From: Clostridiales bacterium
GTDB taxonomy: Bacteria; Bacillota; Clostridia; Clostridiales; Caloramatoraceae
Direction: 5' to 3'
DNA: 23,582 nucleotides
NCBI GenBank assembly: GCA_026416355.1
Contig: JAOAFH010000017.1
Coordinates: forward strand, 1 to 23,582
The notes under the pieces are model-generated. The model did no database searches. It saw nothing but the letters and a program-made list of their open reading frames with translations, and was not told the origin of the DNA. The stretch's first letter is position 1; every line of letters starts with the position of its first letter. The position numbers and the translations under genes are program-made. This document shows, in pieces, positions 7,371 through 18,370 of the stretch.

Positions 7371-10300
7371 ACATGAAAATTTTAATTTCGTGGTGTTTTT
7401 CATCATTAAACAAAGGAATGTAGTTTTCGTTAATAGTGTTACCATCGATTTCAATTTTTTCAACTCCTGTATTTTTGGAGTTTTTGTTGTAAATTGTTAT
7501 ATCGTAGATAGTGTTGTTGAAGGTATATGTTATTTGATATTCCTTCCAGTCTTTTGGTATACAAGGATTTATTATTATTTTATCTGCTAATTTATTAAAC
7601 CCTAGTATTCCCTCAAGACCAACTTTATACATCCATCCTGATGAACCAGTATACCAAGTCCAACCACCACGACCTACATGGGGTTCAACAGCGTATACAT
7701 CTGCAGCCATAACATATGGTTCAACTTTGTATTTTGCACATTCTAGTTGGGTATTGGTATGGTTGATTGGATTTATCATGTCAAATAGTTTAAATGCCTT
7801 ATCTCCTAAACCAAGTTTTGTATATGCAAGAACAACCCAAGTTGATGCATGTGTATATTGACCACCGTTTTCTCTTACACCTGGTACATAACCCTTTATA
7901 TATCCAGGGTTTAGATTGCTTTTATCAAATGCAGGTGTAAATAGTTTTATTAACCCATCGTCATATGAAACTAAATATTTTTCAACAGCATCCATTGCCT
8001 TCAATGAACGTTCCTTGTTACCTGCACCTGATATTAGTGACCAAGACTGAGATAATGAATCAATTTTACATTCTTGATTTGAGCTAGAGCCAAGAGGAGT
8101 ACCATCATCAAAGTATGCACGTCTATACCATTCTCCGTCCCAAGCATTTTCTTCTATTGAATTTATAATAAATTTCAAATGTTTTTTATACTCATTAGCT
8201 CTATCAAAATCATTTAACTTTTCACAAATTGGTATAAATTTGTTTAATATGTCATATAAAAACCAACCAAGCCATACACTTTCTCCTTTGCCTTTATTAC
8301 CAACAGTGTTCATACCGTCATTCCAATCCCCACATCCCATAAGTGGGATACCGTGTTCACCATATTTTAAGCCACGATCAATTGCTTTGATACAATGTTC
8401 ATATACGCTTCCACGTATATTGGATATTCTTGGTATGCCATATCTTTCATCGGTTGTATCGTCTAGAGGCTCATCTTCAAGATAGTTTACTTCAATATTT
8501 AGGATGTCAAAATCTCCTGTTTTATTTAAGTACTCAGCTGTTACATAAGGAAGCCATAGAAGGTCATCTGAGAACTTAGTTCTAATTCCTTTATCACAGC
8601 TTCCAGGATGCCACCAGTGTTGAACATCACCTTCAACAAATTGGTGAGCACAATGTAATATTATTTGAGATTTTGCAATTTCAGGCTTAATGTTAATAAA
8701 GCTCATTACATCTTGAAGTTGATCTCTAAATCCATAGGCACCACCTGATTGATAGAATGCGGACCTTGCCCAAATTCTGCAACACAGTGTTTGGTATAAA
8801 AGCCAAGTATTCATTAAAATATTAAAAGATTTATTAGGTGTTTTTATCTTTATTGTGTCAAGTAAGCTTTGCCACATTGAAATAGATTCGGTTAATTTAT
8901 TTTTACAGAAATCTATATTCTTGTAGCTTTGTACAAATTTATTTAAGTCTTCATAGTTTAAACAGCTACCTAACATTAGAGATATTTCCATAGAGCTATC
9001 TTTATCTATTTCAATTCTATTTTGAATTACACAACATGGATTATATCCTGCTCCAGTTGTATTGCTTAATTGTTCATATTTTAATCCAATAGGAGAGGAG
9101 AGTTTATTTTCATCATCTATAAATTCAGCTAAATCTCCTGTGTAGCTATAAACATCTTTAGATGATGAAATATACATTAGTCTATTTGGAAAATCAGTAT
9201 TGTAGCTGTTTTTAAATATAAATGTGTTAAGTTCTTTATTAAACTCACTAACAATATACGGGTTAGTTAAATATGGTGTAACTCCTAAAACAGGTTTAAC
9301 GTAATAGAATACAGATAGTTTTCTTGATTTATTTGAGTTATTTTTGATGTTAACTAAAGATATTTTAACCATATCATCCTTAGGAACAAATAATGTAAGC
9401 TCACATTGTAAACCATTATGTTGATGTTTATAAGTTACATAACCTGTTCCGTAATGAACAATATAGTCATTAGTGTGTCTTACTGGTCTAGGAGTTATAG
9501 TAAAGTATTCACCAGTTTCATCATCCCTTATAAAAATTGTTTCATAAATATTATCAATAATTGTGTCGTTGCTCCAAGGGGTTAATTTATTCTCACGGCT
9601 ATTTTCAGAGAATGTATATCCACCACCAGATTCAGTTGATATAAAACCAAATCTGTTGTTGGCAACAACATTTATCCATGGCATAGGTGTTAAAACATGA
9701 TCGTTAAGTTTTATTACATACTCGCGACCTTCTTTGTTAAAACCACCATATCCATTGAATATATCTAATTGTTCTTCAAGTAATGGTTTTTCATCAAAAT
9801 TAATATCAATTTGGTGTTTTTGAAGTCTTGGTAAAGAAGGTTTTTCTTCTTCGATTAAAAGTTGTTTTGCTATATTTCCTGTATCAGCATCAATAACTAA
9901 TCTAGATACTGTATAAAGAAGATTAATATCTTCTTCAGGAATGTTATTTTGACTTCGTATAAATATACCACCATATTTGTCTAACTGATCACGATTGTTG
10001 TTGCTACTAATTACATCTCTGATTAACGATTGAAGAGGTTGTAAATAGCCAGCTTCTTCATTTACCAATATAACAAGATCTGTTAAAAGCCCTCTGGTTC
10101 TAAAGTATTCATGACATTTTATCATAACTTCCACTAGGTCAACATAGTCAGCTTTACTTATTTTAGTAAGTATTATAGGTAAATCTCCTGATATACCATA
10201 TGCCCAAAGTGAAGGCTGACCTTTAATATTTTTAAAAATATAGTCGCTATATTTTCTACGAATATTTGTAGGATAAATAATATGCTTTAAAATATTAAAG

Positions 10301-13300
10301 AATATTTCCTTTTCATCTGCAGTAATTGACAAATATTTTTCTTCCATTTGTGCCCTGAGGTAGGATAGACTAAAGCTTCTATCAATGTTATAAATTTCAT
10401 TATATTTTTTACAAAGTTCTATACATTGGTCTCTATCATTTGCAATTCCTGTTATAAAAGCAATTACAACAGATGAATTAGGTTTTAGAGTAACTCTTTT
10501 TCTTATACTAAAAATAGGGTCTAAAACTGCACCAGTTGTGTTAGTTAGTGGAGTAGATAGTGCTTTTGGATTAAGTAGATTGTTTCCACGTCCTATAAAT
10601 TTAGAACGGTCTGTTTCAATTTCTATGTTGTCACTGAACACTTCAGTACAGAGTGTATGGAATGCCCATACGGTTTTTTTGCCATGTTCTCTTGGTCTTC
10701 TTGATGCAATTAAACTATTAAATTTTTCTAAGAACTCAGTTCTAATAAATAAATTATTAAAAGTAGGGTGAGAAATATCTGCCATTAAGCTAGACAATGT
10801 AATTTCCATATAGCTAGTAATTTCTAATGTTTTTTCTTCAGAACCCATGTTACTAAGAACTATTTTTTTGATTTCACAGTTGTCTTCAGGGCTAATACAT
10901 ATTTCAGTAGTTGTTTCTATATCGGTATCCATTCTATATATTTTTACTTTATCGTCATTAAATGTTACTTCATATTTGTTTGGCTCTGTTGAAGTAGGTT
11001 CAAGTGTATTTGACCAAACTGTATTTGTAGAGGTATCTCTTATATAAACAAATGAACCATACTTTTTATCCATAGGATTGTCACGCCATCTTGTCAAATA
11101 AATATCTCTCAGTTTTAAATAGTTTGAACCATAATCACTAATCATTGTTGAAAAATCACCATTTGAAAGTAAATGACAATTTGGAATATCCTTTAGAGGA
11201 TATTTAATAATCTTAGTGTAATCAACGGTTGTAAATTGTGGTTTTTCAAATGGTTTAATATTTTCTTTTATATTCTTTGTGATTATTGTTCTAACAGGTA
11301 TCTTTTCTTGGAGTAAAAATTCACCAGCTGTTACACTTGGTATACTGTGAAATCTCTCAATAAATATATTAGCATTGAGATAATTGTTTATTGAAGTTAA
11401 AATCATACCTTGGTGATGGGCCATAAAGCTTTGTACAACACCATAGGTTGAATCCTTTTGAGTTCTGTCAGGTGTAAAATCGATGGCTTCAAAGAAACCA
11501 TATTTTCCAATTAGATTATATTTAATTAGTTGCTTTATATTTTCTATAGCCTTTCTTGGACTGAATGGAAGTACTAGTATTGTAGAATAAGGTGATATAA
11601 CCATATCCTTAGACAAACCACGTTTTAAACCAAGTGCTGGAACTCCAAATGCTTTATATTGATAATTAAGTAGAATATCAAAACCATAGTAGCCAGATTC
11701 AGATGTACCCCATGGAACCATTCTATCTGTGCCATAATTAATTTGTGCTCTTATAACTGTTTTATAAGTTTCATCAATTAATGTATGACTATAGTTTTTC
11801 ATTATTATGGCTGGCATGAAGTACTCAAACATTGTTCCGGTCCATGAAACTAAGCTTAGATATCCATCAATTTCTGTAAGAGCTCTTCCAAGTTTAAACC
11901 AATGATCAATTGGCACCTCTCTGTTAATTACAGCAAGGTAACTTGCTATTCTAGCCTCTGATGCTAATAGGTCATAGTAAGAATTTGTTAACCTGTTGTT
12001 TTCTGCATCAAAGCCAATAGAGAAGAGGCCACGTTTTTTATCATATAGTGGTAAAAACTTAGTTGAAGTAATAATATTATCAAGTCTTTCTTTGTTTTTA
12101 ATTAAGTTATTAATTAGAGATTCACATTGTTTTTTACAAATATGAAGCTCTTCATCCAGTAGTTTTAATATTTCATATTCAATGTTATTAACTTTTCCCT
12201 TTAAAGAGCTTATTTCGCTAGAAATACTGGAATATAATTTAGGTAAATCAACCAATTTTGAATCTCTAATATTATTTATTGATTTGTTTAAGTTGTCATA
12301 TATACTGTTTGTTACTAAAAATTCTAGTTTGTTTGAAAAAACTATTTGAGGATAGAGTTTAGCATAATCCTTAAGCTCTTCTAATTTTTCTAAAACAGTT
12401 TTATTTAGACTTGTTTCTTTTAAATTATCAATTAACTCAAATAGATTTTCTTTATCAGGTATACTAGATGATTCTTCGCTTATTGAGGATAAATCTTCTA
12501 GCCCATCCTCAAAAGGATATTCTAACGGAGATTTATTTAGATAATTGTCAATTGATACTTTAGTCACCATTAAATATGCAATAAAGTTTCCATTATCAAC
12601 TGTGGATATATATTTAGGATGCAGTACTGCTAAACTTCTAGTATCGTACCAGTTATATAAATGACCGTTCCATTTATCCATTTTTTCAATAGTAGAAAGA
12701 GTTTTATCAAGCATTTCACTAAATTTTTTTACGGTTATATAACCAAAGTCCACTGCACTACACATAGATAATATTAAAAAACCTATATTTGTAGGTGAAG
12801 TTCTATGTGCAACTTTAAAAGTTGGCACTTCTTGTATATTATCCACAGGTAGATAGTTGTTTTCTTCATTAAATATATCTTCGTAGAATTTCCACGTTCT
12901 AACTGCAATATTTCTAATTAGTCTTATATCTTCAGTTGATGGTTCATAAACATTTATTGCATCAGGTTGACTGATTTTATATGCAATATATGGTGCTATT
13001 AGCCAAATAAATATTAGTGGAGCAGTTATTACTAAAGTTTTGACATTAAATACTGTACCAATTAAAGTAATAATACTAAGAATAATAGATGAAGGTAACA
13101 TATTTTTGTTATAGGATTCTAAGGTATTTTTAGAAGTTTTTTCAGCATCAGCTGCAGTAACCCACTCAAGCATGTTTTTGTGTGATATGTAAACCCTATA
13201 TAATGTTTTGGTTATTGCATCTAATGATATAAAACTTAAATATGGTAAAAACATTAGGTTTAAAAAACATTGATAAAACACATTTTTAAAGCCATAAATA

Positions 13301-15852
13301 ATGTTGCTATTTAAACGCCTATTTTTTATTTTGTAGTATTTTAATTTAAAGTAGTCTACAAAGCTAAATATGGTTGCCAAGAATATAGAAAGTAAGCTTA
13401 ATATTATAATGTTTATTGAACTAGCCCCAAATAACAATATTGAAACAATTATTAAAAGACTGTGATTAATAGGTAATAGACTACGTCTTAGGTTGTCAAA
13501 TATTTTCCATTTTGAAATAGAATTAATTGGATTAAACTTTTTTTCACCATAGGCATTTTTAACAAATCTTGAGAGCCATATAATTGTTTGCCAGTCTCCA
13601 CGAATCCATCTATGCATACGTTGAATATATGAACTAAATTTTTGTGGAAAACCATCAATTAATTGAATATCCGTAGCAAGCCCAACTCTAAGGTAACTAC
13701 CTTCAATTAGGTCATGGCTTAACAGTGTATTATCAGGAATAGAGGTATCTAAAACACTTAAGAATATATCAATATCGTATATACCTTTTCCTGTAAATAT
13801 TCCTTCTTTAAATAAATCCATATAAACATCAGAGATAGCACCACTATATGTATCAACTCCGCCATCACCGGCATATATTCTAGTAAATTTAGATTTGGTA
13901 GAACTATCAATATCGATACCAATTCTAGGTTGGATTAAACCATATCCTTCAATTACAGAGTTTGTTTCGTGATTTAAAACAGCTCTATTTAGAGGATGTG
14001 ATATAGTTCCTATAAGTTTTGCTGCTGCACCTATAGGCAATTTTGTATCTGCATCTAGTGTAATCACATATTTAGCATCAAATAGATTTGTAATGTCACC
14101 AGATATAACATTAAAGGTTGTATCTTCATATCCTCTAATTAATCTGTTAAATTCGCAAATTGCACCTCTTTTTCTTTCATATCCCATGTATCTATTTTGG
14201 GATTCATTAAATATTCTTTTTCTGCACAAGAAAAAGAATTTATCTTCTTTGTATTTTTCATTAAGTTCTCTTATTAATTTTAAGGTGGTATTTATTATTT
14301 CATTATCATTTTCTTCAATTTCATTATCGCTATCTTTTAAATCGCCGAGTAAAACAAATGATACATTTTTATCGTTATTTGCAACATATGTAATTTCGAG
14401 ATTTTTAACTAATTCCTTAGCTCTTTTGACATTAGGAATAAGTGTTGGAACTATTATAATTGTTTTACAATCATCAGGTATAGAATCAGAAAAATCAAGC
14501 TTAGGTAAAAAACTTTGTGGCATATTATTTACTACAAATCTGTTAACAAGATTAATAGATATATCTAAAGCTGGAGGTAATACAATTAGCAAAGTTAATA
14601 TTGTATATAAATTTTCTAAACCATTTGGCGAGTAGTTATAAGAATATCTTGCATAAAATAGAGCAATTAATGTTGTTAATGAAAATATAGGTAACAAATA
14701 ATTGATTATTGTTGCTTTGCGCTTTTTGTTTTTAATTTCAAGCCTTTTTAGCAATTCCTCCAACCCGTTATCTATTAAATAATAACCAATATGTTTTTCC
14801 TTGGTACTTGAGGTTGCATTTTCACAACAATCAAGTGCAGTTTTAGCTATATATGTTTCAGACAGTTTATACTCCTTTGATAGCTCGGTTATTTTTTTTC
14901 TGTAGTAATTTCTTGTTTCAAAATCCTGTTTTGAATAGAAATTAGAAGGATCTTGACGAAGTATTCTCTCTACATATGATAATTCTTCAAAAAGGTCTTC
15001 AAAGTTAAGAGATATAACAAACCTTAAGCTTGTTATTGCATTTCCAATTGAAACTTGTAATTTTGCTTGTTCTTGGTGTTCATGATGAATGACATCATCA
15101 ATTGTAAAGTCATATTCAAATAGTTTATCGTTAATTAAATCCATCAATTCATCAACTGGTTTTGTTGTCTTTTTAACAAAAAGAAGAACTCTTTCAATAT
15201 AATGGTAATCAATAGATTCCATAGATTTTAATTTTTTATCAACAGCAGAAATTATATCGTTTATATCCATATCATAAAAATTATTTACGGTATCCCATGT
15301 ATCTTGAACATGAGACAATTTTAAGCATATTGTATTAAGATATTCAATTAAGGATATCTTAAGCATTGGTTCAAGAGACCAAAGTTCAAACATTGTAAGT
15401 GGGGTGACCTTTTGATAGCTTTCTATAAAAGTCAAAAGGTTATCCCTATCAAGTCTACCATCTGTATGGCAAACAAGTTCATAACATACTGCAAAAATTC
15501 TAGGCATACCTTTAAATAGACTATTTTTTAAATATAATAGTTCTTTAAAAACATCTTTATTAAGCTGATTTACAAGAACTTTATATTGTTCTTCTATAAT
15601 ATAATAATTATCTAGTAACCATTCAGAAGGGGGGCAGAGCAAGGCTTCCTTTTTGGATTTGTCTGCTAAGCCCTTATATACATCAGTTATATTTTTGAAG
15701 TTTTCGTTAAGTCTTGAAAGAAGAATATCGTTAAAATTATCATCAACTTTATGTTCTTTTGCTACATCAACAGCATGTTTTGATAATTCATCAAGAGATA
15801 GTATTCCGCCCTTGGTTGATAATGGTTGCTTTTTGTCAAGATATAAAGCCAC
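7369..15852 (-). CDS. Giant cyclic beta-1,2-glucan synthase-like membrane protein (NdvB/ChvB family)
   Basis: The 2827-residue product resembles cyclic beta-1,2-glucan synthases, which polymerise glucose from UDP-glucose at the membrane, trim the chain by phosphorolysis and close it into a ring. Domains in order: a hydrophilic N-terminal region; two membrane segments (about 383-440); a GT84 transferase with D600xD602 in LDADTKLP, D714 in SHDLIEG and RxxRW at 745-749; further membrane segments (about 790-990); a cyclisation/glycoamylase-like (GH189-type) region around WGTSESGYYGFD (from W1381) and SFMAHHQGM; two beta-sandwich halves; and a GH94 phosphorylase domain with the presumed general acid D2512 in GDWNDGMN plus QHWWHP. 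The start is GTG 15852, with GGGG 7 bases upstream. It lies 20 bases downstream of the nucleotidyltransferase fusion, in the same transcript. All expected catalytic motifs are intact. No exporter is seen nearby. The linear or cyclic nature of the product is inferred. Confidence 0.9.
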   Translation of the reverse strand: MALYLDKKQPLSTKGGILSLDELSKHAVDVAKEHKVDDNFNDILLSRLNENFKNITDVYKGLADKSKKEALLCPPSEWLLDNYYIIEEQYKVLVNQLNKDVFKELLYLKNSLFKGMPRIFAVCYELVCHTDGRLDRDNLLTFIESYQKVTPLTMFELWSLEPMLKISLIEYLNTICLKLSHVQDTWDTVNNFYDMDINDIISAVDKKLKSMESIDYHYIERVLLFVKKTTKPVDELMDLINDKLFEYDFTIDDVIHHEHQEQAKLQVSIGNAITSLRFVISLNFEDLFEELSYVERILRQDPSNFYSKQDFETRNYYRKKITELSKEYKLSETYIAKTALDCCENATSSTKEKHIGYYLIDNGLEELLKRLEIKNKKRKATIINYLLPIFSLTTLIALFYARYSYNYSPNGLENLYTILTLLIVLPPALDISINLVNRFVVNNMPQSFLPKLDFSDSIPDDCKTIIIVPTLIPNVKRAKELVKNLEITYVANNDKNVSFVLLGDLKDSDNEIEENDNEIINTTLKLIRELNEKYKEDKFFFLCRKRIFNESQNRYMGYERKRGAICEFNRLIRGYEDTTFNVISGDITNLFDAKYVITLDADTKLPIGAAAKLIGTISHPLNRAVLNHETNSVIEGYGLIQPRIGIDIDSSTKSKFTRIYAGDGGVDTYSGAISDVYMDLFKEGIFTGKGIYDIDIFLSVLDTSIPDNTLLSHDLIEGSYLRVGLATDIQLIDGFPQKFSSYIQRMHRWIRGDWQTIIWLSRFVKNAYGEKKFNPINSISKWKIFDNLRRSLLPINHSLLIIVSILLFGASSINIIILSLLSIFLATIFSFVDYFKLKYYKIKNRRLNSNIIYGFKNVFYQCFLNLMFLPYLSFISLDAITKTLYRVYISHKNMLEWVTAADAEKTSKNTLESYNKNMLPSSIILSIITLIGTVFNVKTLVITAPLIFIWLIAPYIAYKISQPDAINVYEPSTEDIRLIRNIAVRTWKFYEDIFNEENNYLPVDNIQEVPTFKVAHRTSPTNIGFLILSMCSAVDFGYITVKKFSEMLDKTLSTIEKMDKWNGHLYNWYDTRSLAVLHPKYISTVDNGNFIAYLMVTKVSIDNYLNKSPLEYPFEDGLEDLSSISEESSSIPDKENLFELIDNLKETSLNKTVLEKLEELKDYAKLYPQIVFSNKLEFLVTNSIYDNLNKSINNIRDSKLVDLPKLYSSISSEISSLKGKVNNIEYEILKLLDEELHICKKQCESLINNLIKNKERLDNIITSTKFLPLYDKKRGLFSIGFDAENNRLTNSYYDLLASEARIASYLAVINREVPIDHWFKLGRALTEIDGYLSLVSWTGTMFEYFMPAIIMKNYSHTLIDETYKTVIRAQINYGTDRMVPWGTSESGYYGFDILLNYQYKAFGVPALGLKRGLSKDMVISPYSTILVLPFSPRKAIENIKQLIKYNLIGKYGFFEAIDFTPDRTQKDSTYGVVQSFMAHHQGMILTSINNYLNANIFIERFHSIPSVTAGEFLLQEKIPVRTIITKNIKENIKPFEKPQFTTVDYTKIIKYPLKDIPNCHLLSNGDFSTMISDYGSNYLKLRDIYLTRWRDNPMDKKYGSFVYIRDTSTNTVWSNTLEPTSTEPNKYEVTFNDDKVKIYRMDTDIETTTEICISPEDNCEIKKIVLSNMGSEEKTLEITSYMEITLSSLMADISHPTFNNLFIRTEFLEKFNSLIASRRPREHGKKTVWAFHTLCTEVFSDNIEIETDRSKFIGRGNNLLNPKALSTPLTNTTGAVLDPIFSIRKRVTLKPNSSVVIAFITGIANDRDQCIELCKKYNEIYNIDRSFSLSYLRAQMEEKYLSITADEKEIFFNILKHIIYPTNIRRKYSDYIFKNIKGQPSLWAYGISGDLPIILTKISKADYVDLVEVMIKCHEYFRTRGLLTDLVILVNEEAGYLQPLQSLIRDVISSNNNRDQLDKYGGIFIRSQNNIPEEDINLLYTVSRLVIDADTGNIAKQLLIEEEKPSLPRLQKHQIDINFDEKPLLEEQLDIFNGYGGFNKEGREYVIKLNDHVLTPMPWINVVANNRFGFISTESGGGYTFSENSRENKLTPWSNDTIIDNIYETIFIRDDETGEYFTITPRPVRHTNDYIVHYGTGYVTYKHQHNGLQCELTLFVPKDDMVKISLVNIKNNSNKSRKLSVFYYVKPVLGVTPYLTNPYIVSEFNKELNTFIFKNSYNTDFPNRLMYISSSKDVYSYTGDLAEFIDDENKLSSPIGLKYEQLSNTTGAGYNPCCVIQNRIEIDKDSSMEISLMLGSCLNYEDLNKFVQSYKNIDFCKNKLTESISMWQSLLDTIKIKTPNKSFNILMNTWLLYQTLCCRIWARSAFYQSGGAYGFRDQLQDVMSFINIKPEIAKSQIILHCAHQFVEGDVQHWWHPGSCDKGIRTKFSDDLLWLPYVTAEYLNKTGDFDILNIEVNYLEDEPLDDTTDERYGIPRISNIRGSVYEHCIKAIDRGLKYGEHGIPLMGCGDWNDGMNTVGNKGKGESVWLGWFLYDILNKFIPICEKLNDFDRANEYKKHLKFIINSIEENAWDGEWYRRAYFDDGTPLGSSSNQECKIDSLSQSWSLISGAGNKERSLKAMDAVEKYLVSYDDGLIKLFTPAFDKSNLNPGYIKGYVPGVRENGGQYTHASTWVVLAYTKLGLGDKAFKLFDMINPINHTNTQLECAKYKVEPYVMAADVYAVEPHVGRGGWTWYTGSSGWMYKVGLEGILGFNKLADKIIINPCIPKDWKEYQITYTFNNTIYDITIYNKNSKNTGVEKIEIDGNTINENYIPLFNDEKHHEIKIFM

Positions 15853-15872
15853 ATTATCGCCCCTTTCTTTTG

Positions 15873-18317
15873 CTATTTATTAATAATAAGCCTTTTGAGT
15901 CTATCAGTAATATCTTGAGATATTTCGTTTGCAAATTCTTCATTGTATCCTTCAATATAAATTTTTAGAATTGGTCTATGGTCATCTGGAAGAATAATCG
16001 CATAACCTTTATCAGAAGTTAATTTTATTCCTTCAAAAAGCTCAATGTTTTTATTATTTTGTTCTATAAGTTGCCTAATAATTCTTCCACGTTCAGAAAA
16101 TGCACATTCTATTTCTTGCTGTTTTAAATAAAGTTTTGGTAGATCATGTATTACAGCATTTAAATCTATAGAATTTGATACTAAGAATGTTGTTATGTAT
16201 GCAATGGAAAGTATTGCATCAAAGTTTAATATGTATTGAATATTTAATGTTAAATCATCAGAAATACTAAGTAGCTCATTCATAATTTCAGATGAACTAG
16301 ATTTAGTTCTTTTTACCTTAGCATTAAATTTATTTGCAATATCTTCAATTACCATTGTTGATGTATAAGGTACAATCAATTCGTCTTCTTGATTCTTAAG
16401 AGCAATGTATGTAGAAAGTAAATTATATTCGTTGCTAGTTATGATTTTACCTTTGTTATCAATCAATATAGATTTTTCGCAATTGCTGTCTATTATTGCT
16501 CCTAAAATATAATTATCTTTAACTTGGTTCGAAATATACGATAGATAATCATCAATTGAGTTAAATTTATTAATATTGTAATCAACTGTAACATTGCATC
16601 CTAAACTTTCAAGAAGAATAGATGATAGCAATGCACCACGGTCGTTTTTAGAAGCGATTAGAATTTTTGGTTTTTTGCTTCTTATTATTGAAGAATCTTT
16701 TATTTCATTTATGTTGTTTTGTATATATAGTTCATGAAAGTTTTGTAGATTAATTATGGTACCAATAGAGTGTGAATTTGCACGTTGAAAATCTTCACGA
16801 ATAAATATCTGATCAAGTTTCTTTTCAGTTTTTCTATTAATATTAGCACCAAGTTCATTAAGTAGATGAATTCTAATGATGTTTTGATTTTCAGGTGAAG
16901 AGGATATATATACTCCCGCACTTCCTTTATAAAATCTAATTCCATATCTTAAAACATTTATAGGTTCATTTTCTAAGTTTAAAGCTTTCAGGCCAGTTGA
17001 AATAATACCAGCCATAATAGACTGTTTAATTAAGTTAGCTGCCTTGCTACCGTCAGAACATACTAGTATGGGTAGCTGTTTATTGCAAATAGATGCATAT
17101 GCTGAACCTATTAAAGAAGCAATTTCTGGAGAAATTTCAATATTAACTTCACCCTCAATACCGTTTTCGGTAAATTTTATTCTTTGGGGTTTTGTACCCC
17201 ATATTATATTTCTATTAATTGTTGTTGAAGATGGTATTAACTTTTCAGGCCATATTTTAACACCAGGTTTTATTATGCAGTTACTTTCAATTAAATTATC
17301 ACGTCCAATAACAGTAGATTCATAAATATGTACTGAATCTTGAATTTTTGTTGCTTCACATATAATACTTCCACGGCACTCAACAGATTTTCCAATATGT
17401 ACTTTGTTCCAAATGATGCTTCTTTTAATTGATGAATAGGAATCTATAGAACAGTTATTTCCTATTATTGTATAGCTATCTATTTTGCAGTTATCTCCGA
17501 TGTGAGTATTACTACCTATAATACAAGGTGCCTTTATTTGAACATTTTCTGGAATAATTGTATTATGACCAACATAAACACCATCTTTTATTTTAGCGTA
17601 TGTATCAGAATAAAAATTTTCAATTACATCAAAGTTAGTTTGTCTATATGAATTAATGTCTCCGATGTCACACCAATATTCTTCGGTGATGTAGCCATAC
17701 ATAGGAATATTGTCTCTAAGTAGTTTTGGAAATAAATCTTTACTAAAATCAAAGTTATCGCCTTTTTTATAGTAATTAAATACTTCAGGTTCAAGAATAT
17801 AAATACCTGTATTTACTGTATCGCTAAATACTTCACCCCATGATGGTTTTTCAAGAAAACGTACTATTTTTCCGTCAGAATCAGTAATAACAATACCATA
17901 TTCAATTGGAATGTTTTGTTTTTTTAGAATTAAAGTAGCCTTTGAGCCTTTACTTTTATGGTAGTTTATAGCTTTTTCTAGATTAATGTTTGTATATGCA
18001 TCGCCACTTATAACAATAAAAGTATCATCAAGAAATTTGTCTGCATTTAATACACTTCCACCAGTTCCAAGTGGAGTCTCTTCTATAAAATAACTCATAT
18101 TAACTCCAAATCTTTTGCCATCCTGAAAATAGTCTATTATGTGATTTGGCATATAATATAAAGTTGATGCAATTTCTGTTATGTTGTGTTTTTTTAAAAG
18201 ATTTATAATATGCTCCATAACAGGAGTATTAGCTATTGGAACCATTGGTTTTGGGATGTGACAAGTAAGTGGACGAAGTCTAGTTCCTTCCCCGCCAGCC
18301 ATAATTACTGCTTTCAT
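15873..18317 (-). CDS. Sugar-1-phosphate nucleotidyltransferase / left-handed beta-helix / degenerate phosphomutase fusion
   Basis: An 814-residue fusion. Residues 1-235 are an NTP-transferase domain (MAGGEGTRLRP, the activated-sugar synthase signature, then LGTGGSV and VISGDAY); about 250-370 are hexapeptide repeats forming a left-handed beta-helix; about 375-814 resemble a phosphomannomutase/phosphoglucomutase. In the mutase part the phosphoserine loop, normally TASHNP, reads SSSPEN (472-477), the metal loop DGDxDR reads DSNCEK (610-615), and the C-terminal RPSGTEP-type loop reads LPDDHRP. Mutase activity therefore looks lost. The N-terminal enzyme appears intact and probably makes a nucleotide sugar; the nucleotide and sugar are not decidable by eye (related proteins are annotated mannose-1-P guanylyltransferase). 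ATG 18317 is chosen because GAGAGGTG lies 6 bases upstream; GTG 18326 is part of that site. The glucan synthase gene follows after 20 bases. Confidence 0.85.
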   Translation of the reverse strand: MKAVIMAGGEGTRLRPLTCHIPKPMVPIANTPVMEHIINLLKKHNITEIASTLYYMPNHIIDYFQDGKRFGVNMSYFIEETPLGTGGSVLNADKFLDDTFIVISGDAYTNINLEKAINYHKSKGSKATLILKKQNIPIEYGIVITDSDGKIVRFLEKPSWGEVFSDTVNTGIYILEPEVFNYYKKGDNFDFSKDLFPKLLRDNIPMYGYITEEYWCDIGDINSYRQTNFDVIENFYSDTYAKIKDGVYVGHNTIIPENVQIKAPCIIGSNTHIGDNCKIDSYTIIGNNCSIDSYSSIKRSIIWNKVHIGKSVECRGSIICEATKIQDSVHIYESTVIGRDNLIESNCIIKPGVKIWPEKLIPSSTTINRNIIWGTKPQRIKFTENGIEGEVNIEISPEIASLIGSAYASICNKQLPILVCSDGSKAANLIKQSIMAGIISTGLKALNLENEPINVLRYGIRFYKGSAGVYISSSPENQNIIRIHLLNELGANINRKTEKKLDQIFIREDFQRANSHSIGTIINLQNFHELYIQNNINEIKDSSIIRSKKPKILIASKNDRGALLSSILLESLGCNVTVDYNINKFNSIDDYLSYISNQVKDNYILGAIIDSNCEKSILIDNKGKIITSNEYNLLSTYIALKNQEDELIVPYTSTMVIEDIANKFNAKVKRTKSSSSEIMNELLSISDDLTLNIQYILNFDAILSIAYITTFLVSNSIDLNAVIHDLPKLYLKQQEIECAFSERGRIIRQLIEQNNKNIELFEGIKLTSDKGYAIILPDDHRPILKIYIEGYNEEFANEISQDITDRLKRLIINK

Positions 18318-18370
18318 AAAAGTCACCTCTCATTTTTGTTGTAAAATAATGTCTATATTTTAGTTTTGAC

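Noticed and set aside
12400..12560. Possible frameshift or low-complexity linker in the giant gene
   Set aside because: The Ser/Glu/Leu-rich stretch is an interdomain helical region; the frame stays open without interruption on both sides and the downstream motifs are in the same frame.
14093..14635. 180-codon open frame on the plus strand
   Set aside because: It lies fully opposite the GT84 domain of the glucan synthase, whose motifs are intact; there is no ribosome binding site and the composition is that of an antisense shadow.
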